The notes: generated from the sequence alone by a model not told the origin. A DNA stretch of 64,000 bases from Ooceraea biroi (GCF_003672135.1 NC_039516.1:11143838-11207837), one strand, 5' to 3'. Counted from the first letter of the stretch, positions 1-14,200 are shown. Numbers and translations: made by a program.

Positions 1-1750
1 TGCTCGGCAAATTGTTCTGGATAAAACCGTCCGCGAAATTACATCCTCGATTATGAGACTTGGGGACGCGCAGCGTAGGATGTCGAAATTCTTCCTCGTC
101 TTTGTCTTCGTCGCAGTTTCGTCCGAGCATGAAACTCGCTCCGAAAGTTTCACGGGATTTTCCGCGGTCGTGGAAACTCATGCTCATAGCGAAATGAGCG
201 ACGGTATGGCAACCAACCTATGGAAGTTTTGCACGCACTGCATACGTCAATTACCGCGCCGAGATATGGAATCATCGTGATTGTTGCTCGCCGCCAGCGT
301 AAAATCGCCCCCGGAGAATTTAAGAGTTGTGCCTGCGCGCGTTCGCCGATAAATGTCACGACTCATTGAACTTTGTGTGGATGCGTCGCTCGCATTCGTT
401 GCGCGAACCGTCATCGTAATTACGAAGTAATAGCCGTGTAAACCGAAAGAAAAGCATGTTACTGTAAATTACGTAACGAATGCTGCTGCTCCACGCGGAA
501 ACGCTGCGGTTTCTCGCACAGCGCCAGAGTACTTCGAAAGTAGCAGTTCCTGCGTTACTTCGTGCGTTACGCAATGACACGCGTAATGAAACGTTTTAAA
601 TAATATCTGAGTCTGAGTCTCGAGCTTGCGTGATCTCGCGCGCGCGTCCGAGTTCGCGAATCGCGGTCTCTCGCGTCGCCAGCGGAATTTCGGGATTAAC
701 CAGTCCGTGCTAATGAGGGAATCTGAAGTCAATTAAGCACGCCGGCAATGATGTGGACTTGATAAGGCAGGGAAACCAATGAATATGCAAACTATTATGC
801 GACCACCTGCTACACGCCTTTTCGTGGGCCGTTACGTGCGCGCAACGCGCGCGTGTGTTGGAGCATTAGAGCCGATACGGGATACGTGTATCGGGATGTG
901 AGCAGGTTTCTCTATTCTTTATTTCTACTCGCGAACCGACACTGGCCGGGCACTGCGAGCGAGTGATACGTCATGCGGCAAGTTTTTCAAGTCAGAATAA
1001 GAATGAATAAATCAAATTGTCATTAAGACAGTTCGCGTACTGTAGGAATTTTAATAAACTTTGTTCCGCCTCGCGTTTCAGCAATCTCTGGCTCTGAAAG
1101 CCGAGGGAAGCCATCGCGAACATAAATTGCCGAGCTGCTCCCTCTTGGCGTACGAGTCGAGACGAGAAGCGTTTCACATCTCGCGGCGACGATCCTCAGC
1201 GTTGTCGGCTGCTCTCGGTTTGTTCGATTCCCACATCGAGCCGCACTTTTACGTATTCCGTCGATCGATAATTTGATTTGCTTGAAAGGAAAAAGAGATA
1301 TACGCGGATCGCTCGTCGAATCGGCCGTTGGCACCGCTCGCTCGCTTGTTCACTCGCGCGCGTTCGCCAGCTTAGCCGCTGCGCGCGTATATCCATCTTT
1401 GCGCGCGCGATGTAATCCTAATGGTCGGACAATTTGCAGAGGCGTGCCGAGTTAAAGTCAGACTCTCCTGCGAAGTTCCGCCGCGCCGGACTCGAAAGTA
1501 ATGGCCTGATGTTACTTAATATCCACTGTAGACGCACTTATCTCAGATATGCCCCAAAGGGCCGACGTATTTCCATAGTTTATCGTGCCGCATAGTCGCG
1601 TCGTTCCACCAACTCAGAATCTACTGCGGCGCAGTCGTAGATTTTAGGAACATTTGCTTCATTGACGTAACTTTTGCTTTAGTACTCTTTAGTAGAAAGA
1701 AAAGTGATGATATGTAATGGATGAAAATTTGGGAATTTAGTTATCAATTC
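1..1750. other. No gene recognised; CpG-rich non-coding DNA
   Basis: Both strands were read. Open frames here are at most about 100 codons, overlap each other in several frames, and show no recognisable domain. The stretch is CpG-rich with CG-repeat clusters near 840-860 and 1355-1410. It becomes AT-rich just before the mariner insertion. Intergenic or intronic DNA is the simplest reading. Confidence 0.6.
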
Positions 1751-1752
1751 TA

Positions 1753-3052
1753 TTGGGTTGGCCAAAAAGTAATTGCGTTTTTTTTATATAAATAAAAGGC
1801 GAATTTTTCATGGGAAACAAAAACTTTATTAAACAATATATTGTCCATTTTGTTTGATTATCTTTTGCCATTTTTCAGGCAACTTCATGATTCCGCGCTC
1901 AAAAAAGTTCTTATCTTTTTCAGCAAAAAACAATTCCAACAACGATTTGATATATCCTCATCAGCAGTAAAGGTTTTACCATTCAAGGCGTTTTGCAAAG
2001 AACGAAACAAATGGTAATCTGATGGTGCCAGGTCTGGCGAATATGGTGGATGTGGTAACATCATGGTAACACATCCCATCCAAGCTGCAACAATTTTTCA
2101 CGAGTGACCAAACTTGTGTGTGGTCTAGCGTTATCATGGTGAAACACAATACCTTTGCGATTCACCACTTCTGGACGTTTCTGTTTGATGGCATCATTTA
2201 ATTTATCCAGTTGACGACAGTATACGTCTGAATTAATGGTTTGATTCCTTGCAAGCAGCTCAAAATATACAATACCTTTAAAGTCCCACCAGACTGGCAG
2301 CATAATCTTTCTTTGGTGAATATCTGCTTTTCAAGTGCTTTCAGCAGGTTCATCACGCTTGCTCCACGATCTTTTTCGTTTGACGTTGTTGTAGACGATC
2401 CATTTTTCGTCGCCTGTTATCATACGTTTCAAAAATGGATCATTTTCCTCACGTTTCAAAAGAGAATCGCAGATGTTAATACGCTTAGTGAGATGAATTT
2501 CTTTGAGCTCATGTGGTATCCAAATATCGAGCTTACTAATGTATCCAAGTCGTTTTAAATGGTTTTCAACACTCGATTTCGATATGTTAAGATTCTCAGC
2601 AATTTCTCGTGTCGTTAAACGCCGATTGGAATCGATCAGTGCCTTTATTTTGTCATCATCAATTTCGATTGGCCTTCCTGAGCGTGGTGCATCTTTCACA
2701 TTAAAATTTGCAGATCGAAATTTAGTAAACCAATTTTGACACTGCCGCAGTTTTAAAGCATCTTCGCCATATACATGACATAACTTTTTATGAGCTTGCA
2801 CAGCGTTTTTCCCTTTTCGGAAGTAATAAAAGAAAATATGACGAAAATGTTCTTTTTGATTTTCCATTTTGGAATCGACGGCAAACAAACAATTGTTAAC
2901 GAAATCGTGTACTTTCTTTTTCTAAAACAAGCTTGAACTGTGAGTTGTTAACCTACATAATGAATTTGCGGTTTAGAATGAAGTTAGTTACATTTCAAAA
3001 CATGTATGTCCATCTATTGGAAAAAAACGCAATTACTTTTTGGCCAACCCAA
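1753..3052 (-). mobile_element. Full-length mariner element with perfect 32-bp TIRs
   Basis: The element is 1300 bp, the normal mariner size. It is bounded by inverted repeats at 1753-1784 and 3021-3052, starting TTGGGTTGGCCAAAAAGTAA, identical over 32 nt. TA dinucleotides at 1751-1752 and 3053-3054 are the target-site duplication. It carries one transposase reading frame on the minus strand with mariner DD34D motifs. The identical TIRs suggest a fairly recent insertion, but the transposase is broken in three places, so this copy cannot move by itself. The TIR resembles the mellifera/irritans type of mariner; the subfamily is an inference from memory. Confidence 0.95.
1829..2867 (-). pseudogene. 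Broken mariner DD34D transposase
   Basis: The frame opens at the Met codon at 2865-2867 (MENQKEHFRHIFFYYF) and ends at a TAA at 1829-1831. In order it shows the N-terminal helix-turn-helix region (SGRPIEIDDD, LTTREIAENLNIS), the WIPHEL linker, and the catalytic motifs TGDEKW, HHDNARPH and APSDYHLF, so all three catalytic Asp codons survive. There are three lesions. An in-frame TGA lies at 2331-2333. An 11-bp tandem duplication (unit at 2053-2063, partly repeated to 2071) shifts the frame within the GWDVLP region. A 2-bp expansion (GATATATC at 1949-1956) shifts it again. After the last break the frame continues through FFERGIMKLPEKW to the stop. The family cuts and pastes DNA at TA sites in the nucleus; this copy should make no full-length enzyme. 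Confidence 0.93.
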
Positions 3053-3054
3053 TA

Positions 3055-6000
3055 TATAAAACTGTGTACATTTTATATTTTATTTTATTTGAATTATTGC
3101 TAATCTAACTGCGTTGAGTTTTGGATAACGCAAAAGATTTAATGGTGTGACATCGATAAAGTAAAATTTGTTTTGAGATTTACTCAGTTTAATTATCCAT
3201 TATGAGAATATAGAATTATTAACAGAACTGAAATAAAAATTTCGAAACGCGTTCAGATCGTATTAAGACGATATTTAAATTTATATTTGCTCTCGGGCCG
3301 CGTGGCCTGCAAGCTCGTTACGTACAAGTCCCGACAATGATGAATAGCATATACGAAAAAATTGCGAATACCTTCCACGGTGATTTTCGTCGATAGCCGC
3401 GCGCTCGGCCGCGGCTTCATTTTTCCCCGGCTAATTTCCGGTTAAGATGTGGGTTACGATGGTGAAGCTCGAGCACATAAGTCTCTCCGGTATCAGTGGT
3501 CCCCTCTCGTCTCCCTCTCTCCATCACCTTCTTGGCTATCATCCCTTTCCACTCTATCTTACGCTACCGTAGAAACGGAAGTGACCAATCCTCGGAAGTG
3601 CACTAACGCGCGTCGCTTCAACAGAAAAAATTTAGTTTCACGTTTACATCGTTAGGGAAATTTATTAATTTTTTACTTGTCGTGACAGTATACAAGATCT
3701 TAAAAAACTGTAAGAATCTTGAAAAATGCTTTTTTCATACAGATAATTGCTACTTAACGTTTGCGTGAACCATGGGATGACATTACATAATTTGATTAGG
3801 CAAATTTAAATTTCTATTTTTATGCAAATGAATCAGGAAGAAAATCTGTCTGAAAAATCTATGTGTAAAATATGTTAAAGAGGGTAGCACAGTTAATTTC
3901 ACCAGCGCGATAACCGATTGAGGGACTTAATATGGGATTTTTGAAGTCGCCGTGATATCAGCTGTCGTAGTAGGTCGCAAACTTATTTCTTATCTGCCGT
4001 CAGGCCTCTCCCGTGACGTTTAACGTTATCGGCGACGTAAGGATTAAGTTAGTTAATTAAATGCATAAATTTCGTGCGCTGTGACACGTAGGCCGAGGAA
4101 CTGAATATTTGAATCGTTGTTCAATTGCATATTAGCACGCAAAATTTGCAAATTAAGTAAAATAATATCGCCCTTCCCTATTTTTAAATAAGATTGCTGC
4201 GTATCGTTTGCATGTTGCTAAGCTACCTCGTGTCACTACCTCAGGCGCTATTAAATACATTGCGAGATTGCTCCAATATCCCTCCGATCGAGAATATACA
4301 TGAATGTTCATTTGAATCACGCATAATTTAATAAAGTTTAAGAAGGGTAGCTCCGTTTTTATTAATTGCAATGATAATTTCTTATCAAAAGCTTTAAATT
4401 CTCCATAAATTTTTGCAAATAGACTGCCAGCATGTGGTACCTTTAACTTGAAATTTTATTGCAAAAGATCCTTGTTATGAAATCAAATAAGGAATATTAA
4501 CGAATGTTCTGGTTTCTGTTGAAAATTCCGTATAAACGATCGATAAAACTTTGCGAACTCGACGCCGGACGATGATGTATCACTTACCGCATAAAACGTA
4601 TCTGGATGACGCGATGCGCGATGCCTTCGGCCGATTAAATGAATTATTATCGGACTTATGCAGTCTTTCTGGTATCAGCGGTCGTTTTGCGACACGCGCG
4701 ATCAACAATCCCGCCGCCGGCGTCTTTCACCAATCGCGTTTCGTTGCGGCGACTTGCTCAAGTTAAAATGAATAACGATAAGATCGATGCATTACGCTGC
4801 AGAATTCTCGATCACCGGGTTCCGTGACATTAAACACATCTGTATTATTTTATCCGTACGTCCCGCACCGTGACAGGCTTATCGTTAACGCTCTATGATT
4901 TTAATTTCTCGAAGAAATATTAATTACGTCGATATGCATCAAGCAAGATACATAGCAAATAATAAACAATAAATAGCATAAAAAATATATTCTTTCCACG
5001 TTACACGTATTACACATTTAATTAAATTAGATCTTATCTTGTTCTTTAATAGATTATACAAAAGATACATATAAATTTTCGTGATTACGTTAATAAAATA
5101 AACTGGCTTTTGTTTTGTTTCAGGTAAGTCTTCACATGCAAATTTGCTGCGAATGAGTTATAACTTCCTGTAAGAGCCTTAAATTTTATCGACGACAGAT
5201 CAGGTAATTTAGTTGATAAGATAAATCGTATAATGTAAGAATTATCAATACAGAGACTACTTTTAACGTACATATTTCATTCCGTTCGTGAATGCTCAAA
5301 AACACTTACGTCGACTGTGAGAAATAAATCAAGCCACTTTTTCGTCCGGCTTCCATCGATTTTTGCTCTCGCATAATGGAAGTACGCTGTTAACAGTATC
5401 GAATAATTAATTCAGGATAAGTGGATTAAATCCATGAACTGCAAAGTCCAGTCCAAGTGTAAAATCGTATAAAGCCGATTGTACGAATCGTGAACCTTAC
5501 AAATCATGCTTTTACAGTCCACAAAATCGTCGCGTGTAACGAGATCACGAGTTTAATCAAGGTTCCCGAAGTAACGTCTCGATAACGTCGTATCTCTCTC
5601 TCTCTCCTGGCTCGTCGTAGAACTTTTCCCGTGCCATTCATTCGTGCCAGAAGACGAGCTGTCAAATGCGACTCGGCTTGTCATCCTGCACACGTGAGGG
5701 AACGGGCGAGGGGAGGCGAAAAGACGTAAAACGACGAAATACGCGGCCCGTTTACATACATTACGCTTTGAAACCGCTGTTCGCGCAGACGAATCACCGT
5801 GATAGCCGGCGCGACGGACGGATGAGTCGTCTACTATATCTAGACTGGTGCACCCGTTCAACACATACATGCATACATGTACGTGCATGTATGCACCGTC
5901 GTATGTAAGGATCCACGATTACATTTACAAACAGTTAAGGCCATTAGCGAGCACGCGAAACCTCGGGGTACTAATTTAATCCGGCTCGGTAATTGCGAAA

Positions 6001-6101
6001 GATTCTAATGGCCTTCGTCTCTTCGCCGCGTTTCCTCCGCCGTCGACATCGTCCATCTTGGCGCCGAAATTTTCATAATTCTCATTACCTCCGACGTCCA
6101 G

Positions 6102-6138
<37 letters not shown>

Positions 6139-6860
6139 TTCTTTTCTCCCTTGCTGCTTCTCTTCCTCTTTTTCTCTGTTTCAGATCTCTTTTCTCTCTC
6201 GCTTGCGTTCGCTTTCTCCTCGTCGCGCGCCTCTGTCCTGTTTTTTTCTTCCTTCTTTTCGTGCAATTTATTTTCCCCTTATTGCCCAGGGTGGCAAATA
6301 TTTTTCGCGCGGCAAGGAAACAAGGAGATATGGAAATCGGGCCTCATTCTGGGCAAAAAGGATTTATTTCCGAGCTGGCGCATATTAATATCGGCTCGCG
6401 CGCCGTGTTTCGCGCGCGCGTGTCGGTCACGTCGAGCCACGGACAATTTATATCGCGCGAATGCCTTGCACGGCACCAAGGAATCGTGAGAGTTGTTAAC
6501 GCTATCGATACGACGGCCTTTCGCCACCTGGGCACCCATTAACTCGACGAAATTCGGAAAATGATATCCACGACACGCGAAAAAAGCGAGTTTCACAATC
6601 ATCAATCGTTTCTAAATATATAATTAATTCAATTTTTTAATTTTCAAAAATTTGATTTGATTTATAAATATTGTCATATTGTTGCTATGAGCGTTGAAAT
6701 TCATTATTTACCAGTGCACTACAAGATCCTCGGAGTCTATTATAATCTACTGCAGTCTAGGAGACTAAAACTTTTTTTTATTAAAAAATACAAATGAGAT
6801 GCTTTTTATATTATGTAAAATTTGGTATTTTATTAAATAATATATATAAAAATAAAAAGC
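3055..6860. other. No gene recognised; AT-rich then CpG-rich non-coding DNA
   Basis: No open frame has family motifs. The AT-rich part (about 3055-5560) is followed by a CpG-richer part with a GA microsatellite at 6107-6135. An imperfect purine/pyrimidine-alternating palindrome built from TACATGCATACATGTACG lies near 5864-5897. Confidence 0.55.
6107..6135. repeat. (GA)n microsatellite
   Basis: An uninterrupted GA run of about 29 nt, preceded by GAAAAA and followed by a pyrimidine-rich stretch to about 6260. It creates low-complexity frames on both strands, which should not be taken as genes. Confidence 0.95.
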
Positions 6861-6866
6861 AAAAAA
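6861..6866 (-). terminator. RNA polymerase III T-run terminator of tRNA-Asp
   Basis: On the minus strand six T residues follow the tRNA 3' end after one G. This is the usual pol III stop signal. Confidence 0.85.
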
Positions 6867-6867
6867 C

Positions 6868-6939
6868 CTCCCCGGCGGGGAATCGAACCCCGGTCTCCCG
6901 CGTGACAGGCGGGGATACTGACCACTATACTACCGAGGA
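6868..6939 (-). tRNA. tRNA-Asp (anticodon GTC)
   Basis: The minus strand gives a 72-nt tRNA. The acceptor stem TCCTCGG pairs with CCGGGGA (one G-U pair), and the discriminator is G (position 6868), an aspartate identity base. The anticodon stem CCCGC/GCGGG closes the loop CTGTCAC, putting GTC at tRNA positions 34-36 (forward 6904-6906). The T arm CCGGGGTTCGATTCCCCG contains the B box. The CCA tail is not encoded, as expected in a eukaryote. There is no intron and a T6 terminator follows. It delivers aspartate for GAC/GAU codons and looks intact. No second tRNA is visible nearby. Confidence 0.97.
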
Positions 6940-9900
6940 CTTGGTAGTAGTGCTCGTAAAGTTCTCAATATCTACAGATTATACTATACGCTGTAGTATA
7001 ACATACATTATAATTTCTAGATTAATAATTTCTAAAAGTTCTGTATGCGTACCTATATAATTATATTTTCACATAATTACTTTTTCATGACTAAAGTGAT
7101 CTAATGTTCACAGACACCACTTTTTATCTTTAATATGTATCTAAAACAGCGAGTTTATAAAATCCAAAATAACAGTATTTTTTGTAAAAGTTTCAAACTA
7201 ATTGCACAAGATTCAACTTGTTTGTAGGCATACAAAATAAAAATCTTTTTCCAAAATTTTCTCTTATACTATTAGATAAATATAATAATTTCAAGAAATT
7301 ATATCAAATCTCAAATTTAAAAATTAGATCGATGTAAAGCCACGAATATATCTCGCTCGCTATCCATCAGCATTGTGAGCAACGCATGGCTTCCGTGACG
7401 CGGACGTTTCGCAGATTAATCACGTTTATAGAGCCGCTTCGTAACCGTCCCGTATGCGAGCGCGCGACAATTCCGAGCGGAAAGACGCGGCGGGAGCCGC
7501 TCGGAGCGGCGAGTCGGTCTGCGTTCCCGAGGGACGGGAAAGCCCAGAAAAAGGGACCCGGAGTGAATTACTCGGCATGCAGCCGCGCCCATTTGTGGAA
7601 AAGAAGCGGGCGTAATGGCGAATTGGATTACCGGCCGGGCGAAGAAAGCGAGCAGCGCAAGAACGCAAGAGAAATTGCCGGTTCCCTTACCGCGATCCGG
7701 TTGCGTGGCGATGCGAGCTTGTGCGTTTCTAGGAGCGAGCGAGAGGAATAGAGACAGACGGAAAAAGAGAGAGAAATAGAGCGAAGAGTATCACGATAAC
7801 GATTTGTGGCGAATCGGCTGTGCACTTTTCTCCGCGATGAACATCCCGCGTTACTTGTAAAAAGCAAGAGATATAAAAAATTTTCGTCGCGTAGTTTTCG
7901 TCGTGGGATGGTTCAGGAAGAGATCGATAACTTGTGAAGGGTGTATTCCGATTACGGGGACGAAATACTGTTGGGCCACCCCCTGATCGGCTTTTTATTC
8001 GTCCGATGGGGGAGCATAGAAACGACGAGTCATTTTTTGCGCGACCAATCCGGTACCGTCCTTTTGACGTGGCAGCATCCAATCGGGGTCCTTGCGGAAT
8101 TAATGGACGTCCGGTGATTTCAATGCCAGCGGTGGGCGAATAAAATTTCTCTCTTCTCCCTTATTTCTTCTAAAGGGTGTGTCTCCATAATATTATAACT
8201 CCGCAAAAATGAGCAATAAGTACGAGTAAATTATTACATGTTGCGTTTGGCCGTTTTCTATAGTTGGCAAGGGTTCTTCACGAAGTTTCACGAAGCATCT
8301 CGTTACTTAGCGTGACAAATTTGGGCTCAAAATTTCCAGCGGGAAAAGCAAATGTACGATTTTACGGCAATGTCGACGCACATATGCACATACGTATGCA
8401 AAACCGGTGCATCTTGCGCCGGATGAACGTCACGACGACACGCGACAAGCCGCGGGAAAGAAAGAGTACGTTGCGTCCGCTTGCGACCGCTTCGATCCGT
8501 CACTTCCGGGACGATCGAGAGATCGTTCCTCTCACTTCCCGTCCCTTCGACCTTCTTGCAGCGCTCGCGCTCTCTCCTCTTCTCTCCCCGAAGTGCGATC
8601 GCTTGCACGGACGCGTCAGAGGAAGCGGCATATACCCTATTAATCGCTGCGATACTTATCGGTCATTAACGAGAAGTAGGGTGAGGCATGTTAATTAACG
8701 AACGTATGCGACGTGTGCGTTTGGCGTCGCTGCACCTGCTGCACCGCTTCCAGTTTTGTGCAAAGCCGCGGCCCACATTGACAGATTAATAAACGGATAC
8801 GCGTTATCTCTTTCTCTCTTGACGACGGTTGTTAGCGTTATCGATGTAATTTTTGCGAGATCAGCTGATGTACTCCGTCTGCATAATGAATGTTGACGAA
8901 CCAAGAGAGCGACGGCGACAACAGCAGATGGATGCACAGACGATATTGTCTTTGTTGAAAAACTTGAAAAATTTTGTTTCTGAAAGACATTGTCTTTATA
9001 TTAAAAACTCATATTTAAGATAATATTTTATAGGTGATTATTTGCAAAATAAATTCTTTTAATTCTTTGGCAAGTATGTACGTCTTGCTTTGTATCGTAA
9101 GTAAAAGAAGTTATGTGTCGTATTATATAGCGTCTATGCTTATTGAGTATTATTTTTAATTAGAAAATTGATGTATTTATATGAAGATATAATGCGATAT
9201 TGCACACTTCCGCTTCCGAATATGGAAGTTCTCTAATCAGTTGGCCGGAGAAGCCGGCAGCGACGTTTCCTGTTAAACAAATTGCATTCCTCCGCGCACG
9301 TGGAGAATATGCACGCGCTTCTTCTTCACTCATGACGTCTATATTCGTAACGTATGTATAATTACGTTACGAGTTGTAATACGTAATGCAGACAGCCGGA
9401 AAAAAGCCGGAAAATCGCTAACGAACGTAAAGCAACGAATTCCGTTCCTTTAGGCGCTATAAAAACCGCTTCCGGCATAAATTAAGTATGCGTAAGCGCG
9501 CACGCGTAAGAATAATTGCACCCACGTGCGTAACCAAGCTCGCGGCCGATTCCCGTTTAAATTAACGCGGTGCGATTAGTCAATGTGAAATATGAAGTGT
9601 TGCTTTAATGGTAAGGTGAAGATGTATGTGCATTTCCGATGCGCTCTCATTCGTAGCTTGTTAAATATTTATTAAAATCACTGTTGTATTTTCAACCCTT
9701 TTCAGTCTCAATATGCATGTTCTAATATGTAATTAGTAAATCAAATTGAATTAATATTACATCAAAGATTAAAAATTTTGAAAACTAAAAGACATGGACA
9801 AGCTTAAAATAGCGGTAAAACGAAACTTTATTTAGTTAATACATTTATTATTTTAAAATTGTTGGTGATCGATAGACACAACAGATTTTAAAATTTTGTA

Positions 9901-11237
9901 CAATTTTCAACACAATTGCCCTCTTCGTGGAAAAACTATCATTCAACCCTCACTCTGGTTTGAGAGATATTTGCAAGGATATTTGCCACTCCGTGCCAGC
10001 GAGTCCACGTCTGGTATCGCAGTGAGTGACACGAGTCAGACTCCACCCTACGGAAAGGGAAGGAAAAAAGAGAAATGACGAAGGGACGCGGGGAGCGCGC
10101 GGGCCACGTTTTTCATACAAAATAACGAAAGCTCCTTCCGGTACCGGGGCGACGTAATACGTCGCTCGTACACGGTCTGCAAAAGTTCTCTCCGCCCGGT
10201 AGGCGTGGCCGGCTGCCAGGCTAACCCTACAACGCACATTTGCCGACTGTTTTACGTACCTGACGCGAAAGCGTCGCGAAATGTGCAAGTCCCGCCCATT
10301 GCCGGGTAACCGCTTGCTCCGGGGGGTGATATCGAAAATATTTTTTTCATTTTTCGCAAGAATACGTGCCGGAAGTCTCACGACCGTTTGACACTTTCGA
10401 TTCAATTTTTCATCGAGAAGCTTGCCGCACGCCCTATTTTGCGAAATGTCGCATTTAGTTCTGAAGGGTGAGACATGCGCCGCTGCAGATAGTCCTTCTG
10501 AAAACACAATTTTTGTTATTCAACTTTTAATTAACGCATTGTGTTAGTAATTTCCAAAATAATGCTAAAACGCGAGTTATCGCGACATATGTTTCACTCC
10601 ACCCCGTGTTAACGTTCACCCTTCTCACACTTCCCCAATTAAAATCGTCGATTAGAGCAGAACACACATGCGCCGTCAAATCGGGAGTGCATGTATCATT
10701 AAAATATTCCGGTCTCCGGGAAGGAGAGAAGAAAAAATGGCGTCGGCAAGGTTGCCACTTCTGGGGTGAGAAAGAAACGGAGAATGGGCAAGAGAGGACG
10801 GGCAGTCGGCGCGGGTAGAAGGTGTGTGTACTGGAACGGGGGTTCAATTATATATACCGTTAATCACGCTAATTAGGAATGCGTAATTATCAGCGACCTG
10901 TACATCGATGTAATGGCACGATTTATCCGCATGTGCAAGTGTGCGTCTGTGTACCGGCGAGGATAATGGTTCCGCGGTTAAGCTGTGCCAGTCTAGCGTC
11001 CACGTTATTATTTCTCGTGTGCGATCGCGCGCTCGCGCGTGCATGTGGTGGTGCAGCATAATATAACGTGGAGGTAACCCGGTTGTGTATGTACCTGTGT
11101 CCCGCGCGTGTGTGTGCGCGTCGCTTATTACGTGAGTTAAAATGTGCCGCGCGTTGATAAAGCGTTTTAAATGCAATCATTACTTTCGCGTTCCTATTAC
11201 CGCAATTAGAATTTGCATTTTATAAATATGCAATTTC

Positions 11238-11283
11238 GTGGTGGTGGTGCTGGTGGTGGTGGCGGTGGCGGTGGCGGTGGCGC
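11238..11283. repeat. (GGT/GGC)n triplet repeat
   Basis: About 15 triplets of GGT, GGC and GCT in a row. On the minus strand it reads as a poly-proline frame, but without flanking coding features, so it is treated as a microsatellite. Confidence 0.85.
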
Positions 11284-14200
11284 TAGTCCACTCCTTGATC
11301 GCCTCTCCCCTTCCTCGTGCTCCAATCCCCACTGATCTTTCGCTCCGTTTACGGTGCCTCCTTCAGCTGAATATGAATCTGCTCGCAACTGCGGAGAACC
11401 AGAAGCGTTGAGAAAATTGTTTTATGCGAACCATCATTCTCTGTCAAGAGCGTTGTCGATCTATCATTATAGTCACTTCCAGTTTCCTCATGTAAGAATA
11501 TTAGAGGTAATTAATAATAATTAATAACAATTAATGTATTTTTAATCCTGACCACAGCTTCATCCATCATTGATGCATTCTGTAGCTAACAATCATTTTC
11601 ATATCTGAAAAGAGTGCAGAAAAATGTATGTATTTTTTAAATTTATATACGTAGATACATATATACTCATACATAGATGCGTAATTCTATAACAAAAGAT
11701 ATATTTATTAAACAATTGAACGTAGATATATTCACTGTGCAAAATATTCCAGATTTTCGGCATTGTCTCTCATCTGTGAATTATTTGATCAATTTGCGGT
11801 AAACTTTTCTCAGAATAACAATGTTATGCGCATGGGTCGAGACATCTTCGTTTCGCTTATCACTTAAATAAAAATTCCGACGCTCTGTTAGGCGGCACTG
11901 CTTTGAGAACACCCGGTAAGGAGGCACGAGCGCTGACCAGCAGCCTCGAGCACAAAGTCTCAAATTAGCAATTCTGGGTATTTCTAGACGCGCGACGTCA
12001 AGCGTATGACGAGTACTCGTTGTCCAATTTCATCAAATCTTTGATCTCACCGCGGCGAAAGACAAAGAGAAAGAGAAAGAACAAGAGCAGATCTTACGTC
12101 GACCCTCGCATCCTGCTTCCACATGTTATTTTTATCGCGCTGCCCGTGGAATCGTCGGCGCAGCACGGGTGTTAATTTGCTTCAATTTGATCTGTTTCGT
12201 TAATTTCTGTATACATTTAATTCGAAAAGCGCGATAACAATGAGATCCCGGTAATTTTGATCCCAATGATAATTCGCGATCGCTAGGGAGCTTAATTACG
12301 GTAATTAACGCGCAGTGAGCAGTGTGCTTTAATGAAAAGACTTAAAGAGCATCTCTCCCTTCCACGTGATGCTCGTAATGGCATGTTTTACGTTAAACGC
12401 ATTTTATTGCTCGTTACCTACTTCTGTCTCGATAGGCGCGTATTTTCATAGTAAAACTAATACATCGTGATGGTAATTGTGCATCAATCATGAACTCGAT
12501 ATTAATCGCAACGCCTCGTACGCTGCGTTACATGCAACAATATTCTTATACATGCACATATCCATAATATCACAAATGCAACGCGTAAAACTCCACACGT
12601 ATTCAATAATACAATATTGACGAGAAAGACGCATACATTGTTCGTGAAGATTCCGATTGTTAATGCGTCCAAGAGAAATTGTTGGCAGCAATTATTCCTG
12701 GTTGTTGTTACGATAGCGAGCGTGTGACGCCACTTATGCCGGCTGCATGGGGAGACCGTTTTCATTATTCACACCATCATGACGGCAAATCGTACACGAC
12801 GCGCACAGATCGATGCGCGGCGGGTGCTATGTAATCGTGAGAAACTGGAATTGTTCAATCACATGCTGCGAGCTGCGAGATCGGTGCAATTGCATCGCTG
12901 GCATCATTGACGTCGGTCGACGCGGATCGGCGCTCGAATAATCGTTTAGCGTTAATCTGCGCGACTCTCAACCAGCAATAAAATATTGCATGCGATCTCC
13001 AAGAATTCTTGGGATCGAGTTGCTGATGATAGAACGCAGGATCTCCAGCAAACTTTTCTTCGTTGTACGCATGATATGCTGATCCCGTCAGTTATGAGAA
13101 AACTGAATTATGAACATTGTGGCTTAATCAACTTGCAGAGAAAAATTACATATTATTATCTTATATCATTGTAACTAGTTATTAAACACAAAATAAAATT
13201 GCAATGACAAGAATTGGATATGAAAATGCCACAGTCAGTTCTAGGAAAACGCTCGCTTATCAAAATTGATCATAAAAGTTTATACAAATTTATTGAGAAA
13301 AGAGGAAACCTACAAATACTTCATAACGGTATCGCGGATTTGATTAGCGTCGATTCCAAAGAAACAAAATACTCAACAAAAAAAGTAGCTTACGTATCTC
13401 GTTAGTTAAGGTGGCGCGGAATTCAATGACATCGTTTGAGACTGGGATTTGCTGTAATTTACCGGCGCGATCCGAGTAAATTCGATTCTTACGATCGGCG
13501 TATTAATATTATATCTCGCTGCGCGCGGCCGAAATTAAAGGAGCAAGAACGACCGTGGGATTCGCGCTTAAGGATCCATTCTCGCCCCTCGCCCGTCTGC
13601 CCTCTGCTCCCATCCTGTGCAGCCGCCGTGTTCTCTTCAATCTCCGCTTAATAATTGTTTTTTGCACTCGTGTTTACGAGGATCGGGGCCAATGATACGC
13701 ATTACGCGTGACGCTGGTTGCACCGATGCGAGCATCTGCTCTTTCCGGCGCCAAAGCTGCGCGTATGCCCACCGCTGTCCTTTTACATGTATTCAGGAAA
13801 CGACATGCGAAACTTGTTCTTTACGGATATTCGCGACTCCGATACGCTACGGACATATCGTTCGAAAGCGTGTACTTTAATTTGCAGAAATGTATGTTGA
13901 AATTTCTAGTCGCGATTGTCTTCAGTAGGGATTACATAATCCGTGTCTCGAGACAAAAGTAAAATATGTCAATACAAATAAAGTTAATTGGATAGAACCA
14001 TTGTTAGGTAGGAATGCAAAAATTTGCGTCTCGTTAGTTTAATGAAAAGATGTTCGCGGAAAGAAATTACTTATTTTTCTTTTAATATTATAAGAAATGA
14101 ATGACTAATTTGCGTTATCGATGTTGTGAATTAAATCATTTGGAGAATAACAGTTATTCTCCATTTTTTAAATTTGCTTCTCGCCGATCATCATAAGTAT

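Noticed and set aside
5864..5897. Palindrome of TACATG/CATGTA words
   Set aside because: Imperfect and made of simple alternating words, so it looks like a degenerate microsatellite.
5993..6489. Overlapping 96-131 codon frames with SLSLSL or ERERER runs
   Set aside because: Created by the GA/CT microsatellite at 6107-6135.
6794..7060. 88-codon plus frame containing SPAGNRTPVSRVTGGD
   Set aside because: That peptide is simply the antisense reading of the tRNA-Asp gene.
9950..10507. 185-codon open frame on the minus strand
   Set aside because: Same reasons: biased composition, no family motif and an overlapping minus frame at 10048-10239.
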